From a virus: a stretch of DNA of 46,939 nucleotides. The stretch lies in IMG/VR virus record IMGVR_UViG_3300045146_000296, positions 1-46,939 of that record. One strand, written 5' to 3'. Positions 24,571-35,500 of this stretch are shown one piece after another. The translations under genes were made by a program, and so were the position numbers. Every line of letters starts with the position of its first letter. The stretch's first letter is position 1. Under the pieces are notes generated by a model that was not told the DNA's origin, made no database searches, and worked only from the letters and a program-made list of their open reading frames with translations.

Positions 24571-25449
24571 TCACTCGCCCCAGTGTAATGGTGCTGCAGA
24601 GAGGAGCTCGTTCAGGAAGCCGGCTCCTGTGTGGTTCAATAGTACTCGCTCTTCCTCTCCGGTATCATCTCCGATCAGGGTTTCCTTCAGGATTACGTCA
24701 ATGTCAGGGTCGTTCAGGGGGTAGCCCCGTACAGGTTGCCACCAGAGATAGTACGGGAACTTCAGGTACTCATAGAAGGCCGCCCCATCCTGGATGTCAT
24801 AGCTGAAGACGACACCATTGGTTCTGTCTACGTAGTAGTCTCCACTTTCTACGATAGCATCTGCTGAGGCGACCAGGGTCTTGAGTCTATCGTATCTGCT
24901 GAAGTTGATGCTGACGATAAAGCCGTTCTTGAGCCTTGTGCATTGGGTTCTGTTCAGGAACTCTCCATGGGCATATCCAAGGGACTTGCCGATCTGGAGA
25001 AAGGAAGACTTCAGGAATTCACAATCAGGTTCAAGGATGCTGATGGTGAGGAAGGGAAGAGCCGAAAGCTGGGTGTAGACATCTCTCAGAAAGTACCCAT
25101 CTCCATGGTGGAAGATGTCCAGCTCTAGCACAGGGGCCGACTCATAGTTATCCCACACTCGGAGCATAGAGCTGGACACTTCAACAAAAGGATATGTCGC
25201 TACAGAAGTCCCATCTGGGTTCAGCACCAGATCAATCTGGAAGACCCGCAGATCCTGCATCCCCACCATCCTGCTTGTCGATCCTGAGAAGCTCTCCCAA
25301 GAGGGGCCAGGAGGTTTCCGGAGCTGAAGCAGGAGCCTGTTTCTGTAGTCGTCGATCTCCTCCCCATCCAGTCTCTGGAGCCCGAGACGGAGTCCCAGCT
25401 CATCTAGGGAGGTAGGGAAGAGATATCTGTCGGGGGTATAGCTAGACAT
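24571..25449 (-). CDS. Baseplate-region protein, possible gpI-like position
   Basis: A 292-residue protein two genes downstream of the baseplate J-like gene, where many myoviruses encode tail protein I or fibre-attachment proteins. The N terminus is helical (TSLDELGLRLGLQRLDGEEI and DDYRNRLLLQLRKPPG). This resembles the helical N termini of baseplate wedge proteins. The rest alternates strands and loops with several aromatic residues (FPYYLWWQPVRGYP). It overlaps the 530-aa-range gene upstream by eight bases. Identification as gpI-like rests on synteny, not on a clear motif. Confidence 0.68.
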   Translation of the reverse strand: MSSYTPDRYLFPTSLDELGLRLGLQRLDGEEIDDYRNRLLLQLRKPPGPSWESFSGSTSRMVGMQDLRVFQIDLVLNPDGTSVATYPFVEVSSSMLRVWDNYESAPVLELDIFHHGDGYFLRDVYTQLSALPFLTISILEPDCEFLKSSFLQIGKSLGYAHGEFLNRTQCTRLKNGFIVSINFSRYDRLKTLVASADAIVESGDYYVDRTNGVVFSYDIQDGAAFYEYLKFPYYLWWQPVRGYPLNDPDIDVILKETLIGDDTGEEERVLLNHTGAGFLNELLSAAPLHWGE

Positions 25450-27016
25450 AACTCACCCCAACAGAGGTAAAGGGGTCTCTGAAGAACATCCTCTGCCGAT
25501 CTACGTCTGCATAGTAGATGTCATACCTGGCATCCAGAATCGTGTAGTCCAGGACACTCACCACCACAAGCCTACCATCCTGAGCAAAGTAGATCCCATC
25601 TGCCATGAGTCCCGTGTCATAACTGGCTAGAGCCATCAGACTCTCACACATGATGGCTGTGTGGGCTGTATGGGTTCCCTCAACTCCAGAGATGACAACC
25701 GTCACATAGAGATCCCACTGCCCGAGCTCGGAGGTGACCACAGAGAACTTGATGTCCTGCCAGGACTTCTCCGGGATATCGGTGGGCTCCCCATAGAAGG
25801 TATAGGAGCTGACTCCCCAGGTAAGGTCTGCTTGGAGGTACCTCACTACTCCAGAAGGAGAGACTCTCCTGACGACAGCAGAGGCCACCCCTGCTCCTCT
25901 CAACACCCTGAACCAAGTCCAGACAGGTACCTCTGTATTCAGGGCTACCCTGGACAGAAGGGAGATCAACTCTACATAGGTCTCTGAATCAGGCTCTGTC
26001 CCTGGCGGAGAGAACGGAGTCAACCCGAGATCGTAGATATGGATATATCCATGTCTATCAAGGGTATAGAGCCTGCCATCATAGGGATTGATGGCATAGT
26101 CCTCAACGACATAGGTGACTCCAGAGGAGTCGAGTAGGGACTGGGTGCAGATGTAGTCCTCGTTCTCCGGGATCAGAGCAGCCGTCTCTGTGCGTCTGTA
26201 TTCTGTGCCTCTCAGAAGGAGCTTGGTAGTTGACTGCAACTCAGCCCCACCACCCCCATTAGCCACTCTGAGAAGCAAGGGCCCCTCTATGTCGATCCCG
26301 ACTGCAAGCCTATAGGGATCCTCGATTACAGAGGGATTGCTGGCTCCTAGCTTGATGACGATATCACCATCAAATCCGTCCCAGTCTACCTCTGACAGGG
26401 AAGAGAAGGGGTTCAGGGTCCAATAGTCGCCATCATCGGTAATGGTGATATGTTCCCTTATCTCCTGGTGGTTCATGTCCTCCCCGGTGAGGATGACACA
26501 GTGATGGCCACCAAAACTGTAGTCGAGTTCTGTCTTGTTGTAGACATCACTGTTGGAAACAGAGACCACCAGCCTTTCTGGCTTATCGATCTGGTTGAAG
26601 GCAGTGGGAGCGGCGCTGGTCCAGACAGTCCAGGTGGTGACTGTTCCAGAGCCGACATTCACCAACCTGCTGGGAACTCCATAGAGAAAGTCCTCAAAGT
26701 ACTCTGCTCTGGTCAGGGCAAAGTCGAACACATCGGTACCAACTACTGATGTGGGGTAAGTGATCTCTGTCCGACCCCCTGTCCTTGTGATTGGGTACTC
26801 GTCCTCAGCTCCCAGGTTCAAGACCCAGAGTGTACCACTCCAGACATCTCTGGTCAGAAGGTTCAGGAGATCTCCGATCTTGTGCTTCTCGATCCCAGTG
26901 GCCTCATACTGGTCTGCAAAGACAGAATAGATCCTCTGCCCCAGCGAAGAGGGATCGCTCCTGAGCTTGGTCCAGATCGGGAACCGATTGGCAAAACGCT
27001 GGGTGAGGTATGACAT
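25442..27016 (-). CDS. Baseplate-region structural protein
   Basis: A 524-residue protein. The N terminus (SYLTQRFANRFPIWTKLRSD) is basic-aromatic and followed by helices, as in phage proteins that dock onto the baseplate. The remainder is beta-rich. One segment reads IYDLGLTPFSPPGTEP after YTLDRHGYIHI, with a propeller-like strand feel. I chose ATG 27016, which lies one base after the upstream stop; the frame extends to a TTG at 27034 inside that gene. GAGG sits about 12 bases before the ATG, a longish spacing, so translation may be coupled. Function by position: link between the J-like wedge and the fibres. Confidence 0.7.
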   Translation of the reverse strand: MSYLTQRFANRFPIWTKLRSDPSSLGQRIYSVFADQYEATGIEKHKIGDLLNLLTRDVWSGTLWVLNLGAEDEYPITRTGGRTEITYPTSVVGTDVFDFALTRAEYFEDFLYGVPSRLVNVGSGTVTTWTVWTSAAPTAFNQIDKPERLVVSVSNSDVYNKTELDYSFGGHHCVILTGEDMNHQEIREHITITDDGDYWTLNPFSSLSEVDWDGFDGDIVIKLGASNPSVIEDPYRLAVGIDIEGPLLLRVANGGGGAELQSTTKLLLRGTEYRRTETAALIPENEDYICTQSLLDSSGVTYVVEDYAINPYDGRLYTLDRHGYIHIYDLGLTPFSPPGTEPDSETYVELISLLSRVALNTEVPVWTWFRVLRGAGVASAVVRRVSPSGVVRYLQADLTWGVSSYTFYGEPTDIPEKSWQDIKFSVVTSELGQWDLYVTVVISGVEGTHTAHTAIMCESLMALASYDTGLMADGIYFAQDGRLVVVSVLDYTILDARYDIYYADVDRQRMFFRDPFTSVGVSYV

Positions 27017-27017
27017 C

Positions 27018-28262
27018 TTATGCCCGGACCTCAAAGGTCACAGTCAACTCGCCAAGAGAAGCAAACTCTCCCTCAAGAAGAGTATGGGAGTTGACGATCA
27101 GTCTCTCCCTCTCAGAAGCAGAGAAGGCAGTTGTGAACCCACGCCGGATATAGGTATTGGAGAACATCAGGGACTGATCCTTGTTCTTCATGATCCCCAC
27201 CAGCCCCTGAGTGTTCTCGAGGACTCTTAGCCTCAGCTCCTCCAGATCTACTACCTCTCTAGCCTCTGCATCGCCAAGATAAGTCGCAATAGCCCGCTTG
27301 ATTCCTGCCTCATAGGACCTCTGCTGGGCATCTGTGATCTCCCTGTTGGTCACGACATTCATGTCAATGTCCACATAGACCCTGATGCCTGCCGAGACGT
27401 ACAACTTCAGTCCTGGAATCTGGATGGTGTCTACTCTCCTCTGAACAGCCCGAACCAGATCTGTGTTTGACTCTCCATCAGCCCCAAACACGAAAATGCA
27501 GGCAGTCCCAATCCCATAGTACCCCTTGACCACAGAAATGTTGACTACTCCTGGCACCTCTAGACCCATGAGTTTCGCACGAATGGCGTTGTGCGAGGAT
27601 AAAGTCTTGAAGGCATTGGCAAGCCTGTACCTGTAGAGCTTGTCGTCCTCAACATTCCTGCCATTGAGGACCGGGAAGTAGTTGGTGATTTTCAAGGAGT
27701 TATTGGCGACATCAGTGTAGCCAGTGAAGTTGTGTTCGATCAGGGACATAGCTCCCACGTTCTGGCTAGCTCCAATACTTCTTGCTTGGGCTGAGATGTA
27801 GGCTAGTTTTGAGGTGGCTGGGAGGGTAACGGCAGCTGTGGTTTCGTACTCGATGGGAGTTTGGCCGGCAGGAGTAGCTCTAACACGGATGACGGTACCA
27901 GCAGGAATTGGGATTGCTGCACCACCGTTGATAGTGCCAAAGTCTGTTTCTGTGTAGAAGGCCAGGTTGCGTTCTGAAGAGTCTACTGTAGCCCTTGTAG
28001 CCTCGAGTCTATTGTATTGCCCTACTCCAAGAGATTGACCGATAGCGTCCAGATCCCTGCCGGTAGCTGTGGGAATCTGGGAGGCGAGGAAGGCAGCCCG
28101 GGTATCTTGTTTATCCCGGTAGATCTCAGCAATAACGGCATCAATCAGGGAGCGGGCAGCAGAGTCAGGGCCGTAGTTGGTGATACCTGTACGTGTCTCC
28201 ATTCTCTCCCTGAATTCGTTGTAGAGAGTAGTAGTGTTCTTGACAGAGGGAGACGTAGCCAT
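27018..28262 (-). CDS. Baseplate J-like protein (wedge, gpJ/gp6-type)
   Basis: A 414-residue protein with the Baseplate_J layout. The N-terminal helical part includes YGPDSAARSLIDAVIAEIYR and TATGRDLDAIGQSLGVGQYN, the region where family members read LDxLGxxxGVxR. A central beta part follows with IPAGTVIRVRATPAGQTPIE and ISAQARSIGASQNVGAMSLI. Next come GRNVEDDKLYRYRLAN and a C-terminal alpha/beta part. These proteins form the inner wedges that polymerise around the hub in contractile tails and related injection machines. The position directly after the gp25-like gene is the classical W-J order. The gene starts just before the upstream stop with no gap. Confidence 0.88.
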   Translation of the reverse strand: MATSPSVKNTTTLYNEFRERMETRTGITNYGPDSAARSLIDAVIAEIYRDKQDTRAAFLASQIPTATGRDLDAIGQSLGVGQYNRLEATRATVDSSERNLAFYTETDFGTINGGAAIPIPAGTVIRVRATPAGQTPIEYETTAAVTLPATSKLAYISAQARSIGASQNVGAMSLIEHNFTGYTDVANNSLKITNYFPVLNGRNVEDDKLYRYRLANAFKTLSSHNAIRAKLMGLEVPGVVNISVVKGYYGIGTACIFVFGADGESNTDLVRAVQRRVDTIQIPGLKLYVSAGIRVYVDIDMNVVTNREITDAQQRSYEAGIKRAIATYLGDAEAREVVDLEELRLRVLENTQGLVGIMKNKDQSLMFSNTYIRRGFTTAFSASERERLIVNSHTLLEGEFASLGELTVTFEVRA

Positions 28263-28715
28263 TTAGAGGTTCCTCGCGATCAGCTTATTGTCTCTCATAT
28301 CATAGGAGAACTGCACTGCCACTGGCTGAGTAGAGTCCGGGTGTTTGGCAAGCACAATGATAGCTACAGCATTCTGGGCTGCTGGGACGATCACCACGCT
28401 GGGATTGCATCTCCGGAGCAGATCGTTCCTATTGAACTCTGACATGATGCGGTCCTTCATCTCTGTGGCCGTAGCTTTGGTGTTGGGCATGCCTAGGAAT
28501 CTTGCCAGTCCGACTCCCATCTCTTTTGCCATAGGCCAGTCTCCAGGAGAACTGGACATCAGCTTCAGGATGGTCTGTAACAGGAGTCTCTGCTCGGAGC
28601 TGGTAGTGGTTTCCAGCTCCTTGTTCTCTCCAAGCCTGAAGTCTCCGTTGCTTGTGAAGAAGAGGTCTTTCGAGTACAGATCTGATTGCAGTCCTGAACG
28701 CAGTCTGTTCACCAT
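28263..28715 (-). CDS. gp25-like baseplate wedge protein
   Basis: A 150-residue protein matching the size and layout of gp25/gpW-like wedge proteins. It has an N-terminal GDFRLGENKELETTTSSEQR segment, a helix (LLLQTILKLMSSSPGDWPMA) leading to a glycine turn, then a second helix (ATATEMKDRIMSEFNRNDLL) and a beta hairpin. The family has lysozyme-like folklore from T4 but acts as a wedge component that links the sheath initiator to the J-like protein. The Shine-Dalgarno AGGAGG (28721-28726) lies five bases before the ATG, the strongest in this cluster. The gene abuts the J-like gene without a gap. Confidence 0.78.
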   Translation of the reverse strand: MVNRLRSGLQSDLYSKDLFFTSNGDFRLGENKELETTTSSEQRLLLQTILKLMSSSPGDWPMAKEMGVGLARFLGMPNTKATATEMKDRIMSEFNRNDLLRRCNPSVVIVPAAQNAVAIIVLAKHPDSTQPVAVQFSYDMRDNKLIARNL

Positions 28716-28720
28716 TTTGT

Positions 28721-28726
28721 CCTCCT
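28721..28726 (-). promoter_or_regulatory. Strong Shine-Dalgarno site (AGGAGG) before the gp25-like gene
   Basis: A consensus AGGAGG on the minus strand ends five bases before ATG 28715 and overlaps the last codons and stop of the upstream gene. Such a full consensus predicts high translation of the wedge protein compared with neighbours that rely on stop-start coupling. Confidence 0.65.
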
Positions 28727-29063
28727 ACAGCACAAAGGCACTGCACAGAGCAGCTGTCCTGGCGATTACTGGAAGGTAAGGACCAAGAGGGATCGCAGGA
28801 AGCTGCTTGGGAGGGGCAAGCATTGAGGGAAGCAGGGAGAGGGGGAAAGGAGTGTCCCGCACGAAGGAGGCATAGATGGGAGACAGTGTGTTCAGGTTGA
28901 TTCGGGAGGGCACACCACCTGCGATAGTGACTCCATCCTCCCCAACTGAGAGGTAGGAGAAGTTCCCACATCCGATCCGTACCTCGTCAGCCGCCAGGTA
29001 CTCATAGGCCTTGCAGACCTTGTCATACCGCAGTTTCCGAACCTTGGCTTCTCTATGCTCCAT
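28725..29063 (-). CDS. Small baseplate-region protein of unknown function
   Basis: A 112-residue protein lying between the hub and spike genes and the gp25-like gene. The N terminus is a basic helix (REAKVRKLRYDKVCKAYEYL). A short beta region (IGCGNFSYLSVGEDGVTIAG) follows, and then a proline-rich, hydrophobic C-terminal tail (PPKQLPAIPLGPYLPVIART). The tail could be an extended segment that threads between baseplate subunits, which is inference. It overlaps the upstream gene by one base (TGATG). No family was recognised; a longer ORF in another frame at 28429-28971 crosses two well-supported genes and is rejected. Confidence 0.68.
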   Translation of the reverse strand: MEHREAKVRKLRYDKVCKAYEYLAADEVRIGCGNFSYLSVGEDGVTIAGGVPSRINLNTLSPIYASFVRDTPFPLSLLPSMLAPPKQLPAIPLGPYLPVIARTAALCSAFVL

Positions 29064-29563
29064 CAGGATGAACTCCCTACTGCTTCAGGATCTGACTCTG
29101 AGCCTCCAAGCAATTGTGCATGGCCACCGATAAAGATGCCAGCAATGGAGGAAATGCTGTACCCGATTGTATCAGAGTTGAGATCGAGGTGCCGAGCCAT
29201 CTCGTCTGCTTCTATGAAGGCTCTGCCATTCCTTTCTACATCATTGACACTGGTCCCGTAATACCTCACCTCACACCACATCCCCATGAGACTTGCTGGG
29301 TTGCCATATAGCTCAAACAACTCGTGGTGACTGTGCCCACATCGGACTCTTGCCTTCAACCCTCCAGGCATCTCCACCAGAAAGGTCACATGAGTCATCT
29401 CTGTGACTCTAATCGGGACTTCTTCCGTATCCTGAGGACCAACAACCCCCATCACCCTGCAACCATGAATACGCTTCTCTACCAGAGCATCAGGAAATCC
29501 TGTTCCTCTCTGTACTTTCTCTACCTCTCTGGGAAGACTGCTCCTCCTGTTGGTACGAGCCAT
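29063..29563 (-). CDS. Baseplate-region protein, possible OB-fold
   Basis: A 166-residue protein directly downstream of the giant hub gene, where contractile phages often encode the spike or a hub accessory. The middle alternates strands (KRIHGCRVMGVVGPQDTEEV, VTFLVEMPGGLKARVRCG). A helix and SLMGMWCEVRYYG follow, then GRAFIEADE. The order of strands with the LxGxWxEVxYYG segment is reminiscent of an OB fold. Spike proteins such as gp5 and gp138 begin with OB folds, and DNA ligases carry one at the C terminus. The tail is Gly- and Ser-rich (IAGIFIGGHAQLLGG). Assignment beyond a likely virion or baseplate protein is tentative. Confidence 0.65.
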   Translation of the reverse strand: MARTNRRSSLPREVEKVQRGTGFPDALVEKRIHGCRVMGVVGPQDTEEVPIRVTEMTHVTFLVEMPGGLKARVRCGHSHHELFELYGNPASLMGMWCEVRYYGTSVNDVERNGRAFIEADEMARHLDLNSDTIGYSISSIAGIFIGGHAQLLGGSESDPEAVGSSS

Positions 29564-29564
29564 A

Positions 29565-32500
29565 TTAGTATCCCTTCATCTCAGGTCCAGCAGTTCTATA
29601 ACTTCGCCAGGCAGCCATCCCGGAGTCTCTGAGCTCACTGATCAGGTCTTCTGTGCCCCCAATGGTGTCATCCACAAAGCTGGTCACATTCCCTCGGATA
29701 TGCCGCCACAAAGCCATCGGGTCCTTATATGAAAGACCAGAGACAATAGGGATGCCATTCTTCTCGAGAGGGACTACCGCTACGGCCTCATTCTCAAGAC
29801 ACTTGGCGAAGATGATCGACCCAGCAACAAGCCAGGTCAGAGAGGGCCAATGGAGCTTCTGGAGGCCAGAACTGAGTCCATAGAAGACACCCCCAAGGCC
29901 CACTCCTATGACAGGAGTTAAGAAGACGGATGCCTCCACCAGCCCGAGTGCCGTCATGTTCAGGGCTCCGGCTACCAGTCCCTTTCCAGATGACATGATA
30001 GCCCCGAACCCGCCTGTCGAACCGCGCAGGATCAGGTTTTTCTCGTCAGGGAACATCCTGCTCAGGTCTACTCCCTCTGCGAACAACTGCCCATATCTCT
30101 CTGCGAGGTGCTTCTTCCACTCCTCAGAGGCATAGTCATCTTCATTGGGGAGAACAAGGGCTACCCCATGCTCGCTGAAGGTATGAGACTCCTGAGCAAG
30201 AGCTTCTGCTCGCCTGGCACTTCCTCTGGTCTCTTTAGCAAGAGCTCCTGCTCGCTCGGCACTTGGGTCACCCCAGGCGAGTGGGGTTTTCTCATTGTCC
30301 TTGACTGCCATGATGAAGAGTTTAAGGGCCTCGATCACGGGCCAGGTGGAGATCTCGTTCCCAAAGACCAGGGCTCCGGGCTTGATCTCTGTGAGGAACC
30401 CGGTCTCGTGAGAGAACAAGTGAGTCACCCGCTGAACCTCAACAGGACCTGCCATCTGGTTATAGTCGTCCAGCAGGATACACACGTCTCCACACCGGAT
30501 CCTGGGATTTCCGTAGACCAGCAACTCCCCCCTGTACATCTCTCTGAGCTCATAGATGAGCTGCCCCATCCCGTACCGCAGAGCCATTGTATAGCCTCTG
30601 CAGTTCGGAGAGGCGAGAGTAGCAATATTAGTTTCGGCCTCCGGGATGAAGGTAGAGGCCTTGATCAGGGTGGTTCCTGCTGGAAGAGACTGTGGGTTTG
30701 TAGTCTTGTCCTCATAGTCGTAATAGGTAACGGAAACAGCATTGCCGACGTTGTGCTCTGAAGACACGATGTTGTTGCTGACGATATCCCTGTCAGAAGT
30801 AAGGAGATGATAGCGACGGAAGGGTACGAACCGGGCCTCAAGCCCCTTGAGGTATTCCTCAAGAACCCGGTTGGTGCAATAGGTGGAGACTACCTCGTCA
30901 ACAATTTGTGTATGCTCCGCCTGGACTTTTGCCATCCTCTGTGGACCCAAGGGAGACCCAGTGGTGCTGTCTACTGTCGCTCCAGGAGCAGGAGCAGGAA
31001 GTGAGATCTTCACACTATCGGCAATTCTCTTATATTCCTCCTCCCCATACAGGTAGATGAACTGCTCTCTGGTGATCATCCCCAGAACAAGCTTCTCCCG
31101 GAGATCGTTCATGCGGACGATGAATGAGTTGCTTGCCGGACAGGACCAGTATCTCTGGGAGGGAACACCAAAGAACAAGGTGTATCTGAAGGCATGCCCA
31201 TAGGGCCTCACGCCAAAAGTCCATCCAGGATGCCGCAGGGTCATCTCGTGGAAGATCTCCCAGATAGTCATGTTCATTGGAGTGAACAGGCACTGCTCTG
31301 GCTCTACCCTCTTGTCCAGGACCCAGTCGGGCTTTGTCCAGGCATCCCACCACTTGTCCAGCTGTACAGAGGAGGTAGTCGCCGCCGAGAGAACGGTAGT
31401 ACCGGCAGAGAGGGCGACCCTCCTGATCTTCTCTGTGATCGGGAGCTTTTCCAGCCGCATGTAGTCTTTGGGAGAGGGCGGATAGAGGTTGTCATCCTGA
31501 GGCGACAGGAACATGCAGCTCCTGGTCCTGGCATACCACTTCTTCAGGTTCCCGATAGAGGCGAGGTACATCGGTTCAAAGAGCTGTTCTCTGAGGGCAT
31601 CCACCACCAGGGCCCCACCAACAGCAATGCCGGCTCCCTTGAAGCCGATACTCATTGACCTCCCAGCCAGACCCACACCGACATCCCTGGCTCCCAGAGC
31701 CACACCAGTCACACTAAGATTATATCCCCCTCTATACCCTGAGAGGGCCTGTAGGTATTCCTTCCAATTAGTGGCGGGGAATTCCCGTGAGTGTGCCAGG
31801 AATCCACGAGTTCTCTGCCACGCGGCAGCACCTCCTTCTCTGAGGACAGCAGTACCCTTGCTTCCTACTCCCAACCATCTCCCGAATCTCCCGAAGACTC
31901 CCAAGGTTCCTAATCTAGCTTCTGGGATGAAGGCAGAGCCCACTGTGATGCCGAGCAGGATAGCAGCAGCAAGGAAGGGGTGGTGCAGGATAAAGTTCTT
32001 GGTCCAAGTCAGGGCGGCGAAGTTGTTCAGGAAGCTGTCTCGGTTGTAGTCAACGAAATCCAGGTGGGCGTCCTTTGCCTCTCCAAGCTGGAAGAACTGT
32101 CCCCACTCCCATCTCCCAAAGTGCTTGAGCTCGGGCTCCAACATCATGGAGCCAAGGAGCTGATGTGTAGTGTTATACCGCAATACTGCCGGCTCGTTCT
32201 CGAACTCCTGTCTTCCCTTGATCATCTGAACCAACTCTGCCCCAAAGGACTGTACCGTAATCTCAACAAGATCCCCTTGTGGGTTCCAGGCGATATCCGT
32301 CACCCTCCCCGAGATCAGCACCTCCAGCATATTGGGATCGTTGGAATACCCAGCCCTTAGCTGCACATTGAGTCCTGGTCTGATCACCACAGCTCCGAAG
32401 GGCTGGTCTATGCTGGAGAGCTCTTGGGGTCTGTGATCGGCAGTTACTGTGGAGTCAGGGTGGTCCTTCTGGAGCCTGTCTGTTTTCTTCTTGTTGAAGT

Positions 32501-35500
32501 AGTCCAGGTCCGTGATGACTCCTCTCTTGGAGCCGTCCAGGGTGCCAGAGACATTCTGTAGAGTAATGACTACAGTGTCAGCTGCCACCTCTCTATCAGA
32601 GGTGAAGGTGAACTCCTTGACTCCATTGAAGGAGAAGAAGTCGTCGAAGTTAAGCCATCTGGACTCGAACTCATCTTCCTCCACAAAGTACAACTTGAAG
32701 GTCGGATAGGCCCTCATCAGGCGCATCTTCTGTGAGATGATGTCTTGGCAAGAGTCTTTTACGAGCCTCTTCAGGGAGGAGGGATCGAAGGCATGGGTGT
32801 AGGCGTCAAGAGCTGCTACTCTGGTATCTGTGATAGAGGAATGGATCGTAGTTGCTGTTTCTGGAGTCAGGTAAAGGCCAAGATAGCCCGCTCTAGAGCC
32901 GAACATGGTTTCTACGTCACTGATCCCCTCGACAAGCCTGGTATAGGTCTCCTTGGAACCTCTTGCCGCCCACCAGTAATGAGGATAGCCGTCAGTTGTG
33001 GCCAGGAGAGGGAGTAGTGGATGCAACTCATGCTGGAGAGAGTCCAGGACTTCAAATCGCTGCTTCTTCTCTCTATACTCTGTCTCTGGCCGGGACAGAG
33101 CCATGTAGCTTACATAGGCAGGAATACCAACAATCATTAGAGCCTTTACAGGGTGCTCCTCAGCAGCACTCTTGACCTTGGTGAGAAGGCTCGTGGTGTC
33201 TACTTCCTTCTGGGCCTCTACAAGGGCGGCATTCCCTCTGGCCAGATCAGTATCTAACTGGGAGAGGTCCTTTCCCTGGCTGAAAGGGAGCCCCATGATC
33301 CCCAGATCCTGGACTGTACCATTTGGCCTCTGCCAGCCGACATTGTCAGAACCCTCTGGCTGCCAGGCGAGTCTTGTGATGTCTGGGGTGAGGTCCTCAG
33401 GATCCGTGATCTGGAGTCCCTTGTAATCCTCTGGATCGATCCCCTTTCCCTGCATGAGCTTGAGATGTTTGTAACAGCCGTCTACGATGGGCTCTGCCCG
33501 TCTCTGTACCTCCTCCAGGATCCGGGAGGAGAGAGCTGAGGGGCCATCCTCATATGGGTTCCACATATAGAAGTCAGGGGGAGTCGCATGTAGACTGTCG
33601 GGATAGTAGGGGTGTGCTGGCAACTCCAGGTCTGGGTAGCACTCCAGACCCTTATATTCGTTCTTCCCTTGATCCCAGTTGAGGATCTCCTCCAGCCCAA
33701 ACATCTCCAGGATCGCTGGCTCCTGGAGCAGCAGGTCAGCAAGTCTCGCCAGGAGCTGTCGCAGATAGGCAAGCTTGGCCTTCTCTCTCTCCCTGTCTAC
33801 AGGAAGCCGGGCAAATCTCCGGGGCAGCCTAGCAAGCAACTGCTTGGCTCCGTCCTCTGGAGTGAGAGACCCGGAGCTCACAGCTTTTCTGATCCTGTCT
33901 ACTATCTGGACAACACCATCTTCATAGGCCTGTTGCTGGAGCACCAGCTCACAGAGTCTCTCGAAGTCCTCCTTGTAGTAGATGTGATGAGGATTGAGAG
34001 GACTCCGGTCCCATGTCCCTCTTTCAACCTGTCCCTGCCACCCAATATCCTGAAGCGCCTTATCGAAGTAGGCATAGTACCCCATGGCACTGGCAGCTAC
34101 TCCATCCCTGGTGATGATGTCCTGGAGCAGAGGAATCTCTTCAACAAGCTTGTGAGGCACATCAATAGCTACTGGGAACAGGTTTGTGTAGTAGTCCACT
34201 ACCTCCTGAAGCTTAGAGAGCTGGATGGCAGCCATTTGCTCTCTTGTAATCTCAAACCCATGGAGCAGTAGGACATCACCCAAAAAGGCCAAACCAAGAC
34301 TGGCAATCTCAGCAGGGAAATCGATAACAGCCCTCTGAACGATCGCCCATGGAGCATAGAAAGCCCGCTTTCCGACTACCCATTTCTTGTCCTCGTCTGA
34401 CATCCTTCCAAAGCCAAGGGTCAGGCCGAACCGTTTGCTCTCATCTTCTGGACTGGCGAACAGCCACCAGAAGAACTCTGTGTACATGAGCGGATCTGTG
34501 TCAGGCAGGTCATAGAGCTGACTGGAGATCTCACTGGGGTCGATGGTCTCTGCATCACTGACTTCAGGCTCAGCCATCAACAGCCGGCACTGGCGCAGGA
34601 TTGCCTGGAGAGTGACGTAATAGTCTCTTACAACCTCGAAATCCAGGTCTTGCAGGCTGGTATGTACCTTGTAGAACTCTGTAGCGTCATAGACAGAAAC
34701 GGCCTCCTTGCCGGTAGTCTTGACAGTGTGGGTAGCTACCGTCCCTCCTCCCTGTACTCCTGCAGAGCCTGCAGTTGCTGCCACTCTTGGCATCTGGGGG
34801 GATTCGAGAATCCCGTATAGGATCTGGTTCAGGACATTCGGATCTGTGACGGCAGAGGACCCGAACATCTTTCCTGCACCATACAGATCGTCCAGGAAAG
34901 GCTCTCCAAGCCTTAACTCTCGTAGGAGGGCAGTAGGGTTGGCATCTCTATAGGCCTGAGCATCAGGGAGGGTCTGGTCTGTGGGTGCCAGGAGCTTGCC
35001 GGTACTGAGGGCAAGACCTAGTCTGCCGGCATCAGTCAGGCTCATGTCATAGAGGGCCCGGAGGACCTTCTTTCTCCTCTCCTCGATATCCTCTCTGATA
35101 GACTCTGAAGCCACGATGGCTTCCATGGAGTAGGGATTAGTCTCGTCCAGTACCAGAGAGAGGATGGAGGTACCTGGAGATCCTTCTACTGTCTGAGAGG
35201 AGGCAGCAGAGATGGAGGTCCGCTTCTTGATGTAGTAGGTATCCCGCGCCTCATCGAGCTCAACAGTAGTATCGGAGTCTCTGTAGGAGCCAAAGAGCCT
35301 GGTAATGAAGTGGTCTGTTGAGAGAGTCCAGTTGTCTACCACTGCCCTGAAGGACCTTGAGTTCTCCTGGAGCTTGGCCCTCATGGACTCAAGTAGCGCC
35401 CCAGCAATGCCGGTACCTGTCAGGGACGGGTCCTGATCCAGAAGGGTGAACTCCAGTCCGAAACTAGGCTCGATAGAACCTAAGTGCTGGCAGGTAGGAT

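Noticed and set aside
28429-28971. 180-aa minus-strand ORF in another frame
   Set aside because: It crosses the boundary of two well-supported genes, including the gp25-like gene, and reads as low-order sequence.
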